A DNA stretch of 6,370 nt. It comes from Erythrobacter sp. 34-65-8 (lineage in GTDB: Bacteria; Pseudomonadota; Alphaproteobacteria; Sphingomonadales; Sphingomonadaceae). Shown here piece after piece: positions 5,810 through 6,370 of this stretch. Both the position numbers and the translations under genes were made by a program. The notes under the pieces were generated by a model. It did not search any database and was not told the DNA's origin. It was given only the letters and a program-made list of their open reading frames with translations. Where the stretch lies: contig NCJP01000095.1 of NCBI GenBank assembly GCA_002278985.1, positions 1 to 6,370 on the forward strand, given 5' to 3'. Within the stretch, counting starts at the first letter, position 1; each line of letters opens with the position of its first letter.

Positions 5810-6228
5810 ATCTGCGGTGCGTCCGAGCCGTTCACGAATAGCAGGTGTTCCAGGAAGCTGACGGTCTGCCATTGATCCGACGTGAAGCCGGTTCCGAGCG
5901 ATATGCCGCCCGATCCGCCGGCCGAGATATCAAAAATACTGCCTGAACACGCCGCCGTTAGCTTGTTGATCCCGTTGACATTCATCAGTGCGAGCGTCGA
6001 AACAGGCTGCGCTCCAAGCCCCGTCACATAGGGGATGTAGCCGCTGCGGACATAAATGCCGCCGGCATCGGGGAACCAGTTATCGAACTGCACCGCGTCC
6101 AGCGGGTCCATGTCATCGAAGTTATCGCGCGTGTTCCAACCCTTGACCGGCGCGGGGATGCTGATTGGCGAGGCAAGCGGCTGCTGGGCTGATTGTAGCC
6201 GCTGCTGTTGGGGCATGATGCGGGGCAT
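5581..6228 (-). CDS. Phage virion-type structural protein, 3'-truncated and fused to antisense integrase DNA
   Basis: The minus-strand frame from ATG 6228 begins MPRIMPQQQRLQ and contains IPAPVKGWNTRDNFDDMDPL (24-43), FDNWFPDAGGIYVRSGY (48-64), then Gly/Ser-rich strands with DQWQTVSF (118-125) and LLFVNGSDAPQIYDGTTL (129-146). This pattern recalls uncharacterised virion or tail proteins often found in alphaproteobacterial prophages; the assignment is from memory. Native sequence ends near residue 150-153 (about 5770-5778); the remaining ~62 residues are the reverse of the integrase gene and have no homology value. The ATG overlaps the TGA of the upstream gene (TGATG, 6230-6226) and has no strong ribosome binding site, so translation is coupled. 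An in-frame ATG at 6312 lies inside the upstream gene and is less likely. The full-length relative would be longer. Confidence 0.7.
   Translation of the reverse strand: MPRIMPQQQRLQSAQQPLASPISIPAPVKGWNTRDNFDDMDPLDAVQFDNWFPDAGGIYVRSGYIPYVTGLGAQPVSTLALMNVNGINKLTAACSGSIFDISAGGSGGISLGTGFTSDQWQTVSFLEHLLFVNGSDAPQIYDGTTLSAASFSAASGSPALTRSVIVLWRKVYAVASPGNSAAATAAAMGSFQLFLFHALPLARMSSAAPGSLFFA
5765..5778. other. Deletion or rearrangement junction
   Basis: Left of this point the plus strand is coherent integrase catalytic domain; right of it the minus strand is coherent virion protein. Neither reading continues across. GCTGA occurs at 5771-5775 and again at 5786-5790, but without the parental sequences it cannot be called microhomology. 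Both genes point into the junction and both lack their 3' ends. Confidence 0.65.
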
Positions 6229-6370
6229 CACGGCTTGTCGGTTGGCGGTTTGAGCGCAGCCGTGACCGCCGGACACTCGCCATGCTGCCCCGGCACCTGC
6301 ACCGCGACGCATTGGCGCAGCGCATCAACCATTTGCGCAACTTCGGCATACGGACGCTGCGATAGGTATT
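6228..6370 (-). CDS. Phage-associated protein, C-terminal 46 residues (start beyond window)
   Basis: The minus-strand frame entering from the right edge at 6368 codes for 46 residues beginning YLSQRPYAEVAQMVDALRQC and ending PPTDKP, then TGA at 6230-6228. The stop shares one base with the ATG of the virion gene, a TGATG coupling typical of phage late operons. Compared with the two other minus frames here, this one has the balanced composition of a real protein (the others are rich in Arg/Ser/Cys or stop early), and the stop falls exactly at the next start. No family is recognised; the fragment is too short. Confidence 0.6.
   Translation of the reverse strand, partial: YLSQRPYAEVAQMVDALRQCVAVQVPGQHGECPAVTAALKPPTDKP

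Larger units (their letters stand above)
4530..6370. mobile_element. Left end of a degraded prophage or integrative element
   Basis: The region opens with a tRNA-Arg 3' fragment, continues with a repeat-bearing spacer and a tyrosine integrase gene pointing inward, then passes into phage virion-type genes on the opposite strand that run off the right edge. Integrase and virion gene are both cut and joined at about 5765-5778, so the central part of the element appears lost. The right end is beyond the window. By eye the DNA after about 5800 is less GC-rich than the chromosomal genes on the left. Confidence 0.75.

Noticed and set aside
4622..5872. A 416-residue minus-strand open frame
   Set aside because: Antisense to the integrase and crossing the rearrangement junction; no coherent motif.
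6122..6349. A 75-residue minus-strand frame starting MPKLRKWL
   Set aside because: It overlaps both the coupled upstream gene and the start of the virion gene in another frame, and its Arg/Ser/Cys-rich composition looks like a shadow.
1..6370. CRISPR array or defence system
   Set aside because: No regularly spaced repeats of array length and no recognisable defence gene were seen on either strand.

Overview
The window reads as GC-rich alphaproteobacterial chromosome, most likely Sphingomonadales (an inference from how the proteins read and from the integrase type; no search was run). It splits into a dense chromosomal part (1 to about 4529) and the left end of a damaged integrated element (about 4530 to 6370).

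Chromosomal part. On the minus strand, a diacylglycerol-kinase-family lipid kinase (570-1562) is followed, with a GTGA start/stop overlap, by a GTG-initiated gene that runs off the left edge (1-573). That second gene has a nucleotidyltransferase-like GS/LDFY motif and resembles Tam41-type phosphatidate cytidylyltransferases. The pair could form a two-step lipid module (diacylglycerol to phosphatidic acid to CDP-diacylglycerol). Divergent from it, on the plus strand, are an M20-family metallo-amidohydrolase (1646-2854) and a class I adenylate-forming acyl-CoA ligase (2951-4504). The amidohydrolase start has no clear ribosome binding site and sits just after a possible -10 box, so its message may be leaderless.

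Element part. Right after the ligase lies the 3' half of a tRNA-Arg(CCG) gene on the minus strand (4530-4579), including the encoded CCA; the D arm and 5' acceptor strand are absent. This is the footprint expected when an integrative element inserts into the 3' end of a tRNA gene. Between it and the integrase are a 10-bp perfect inverted repeat and an 11-bp-period direct repeat, candidate recombination or regulatory sites. The integrase gene (4715-5809, plus) is a tyrosine recombinase that breaks off just after the box II arginine, so the catalytic tyrosine is missing. At about 5765-5778 it is joined tail-to-tail to a phage virion-type gene (minus strand, from 6228), itself truncated at the same point. 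Upstream of that gene, a further phage-strand gene enters from the right edge (6228-6370) and is translationally coupled through TGATG.

The simplest reading is a prophage whose middle was lost in one deletion that removed the 3' ends of two convergent genes, leaving an element that cannot excise by itself. A chimeric assembly is the main alternative. No CRISPR array, insertion sequence or complete RNA gene was seen.
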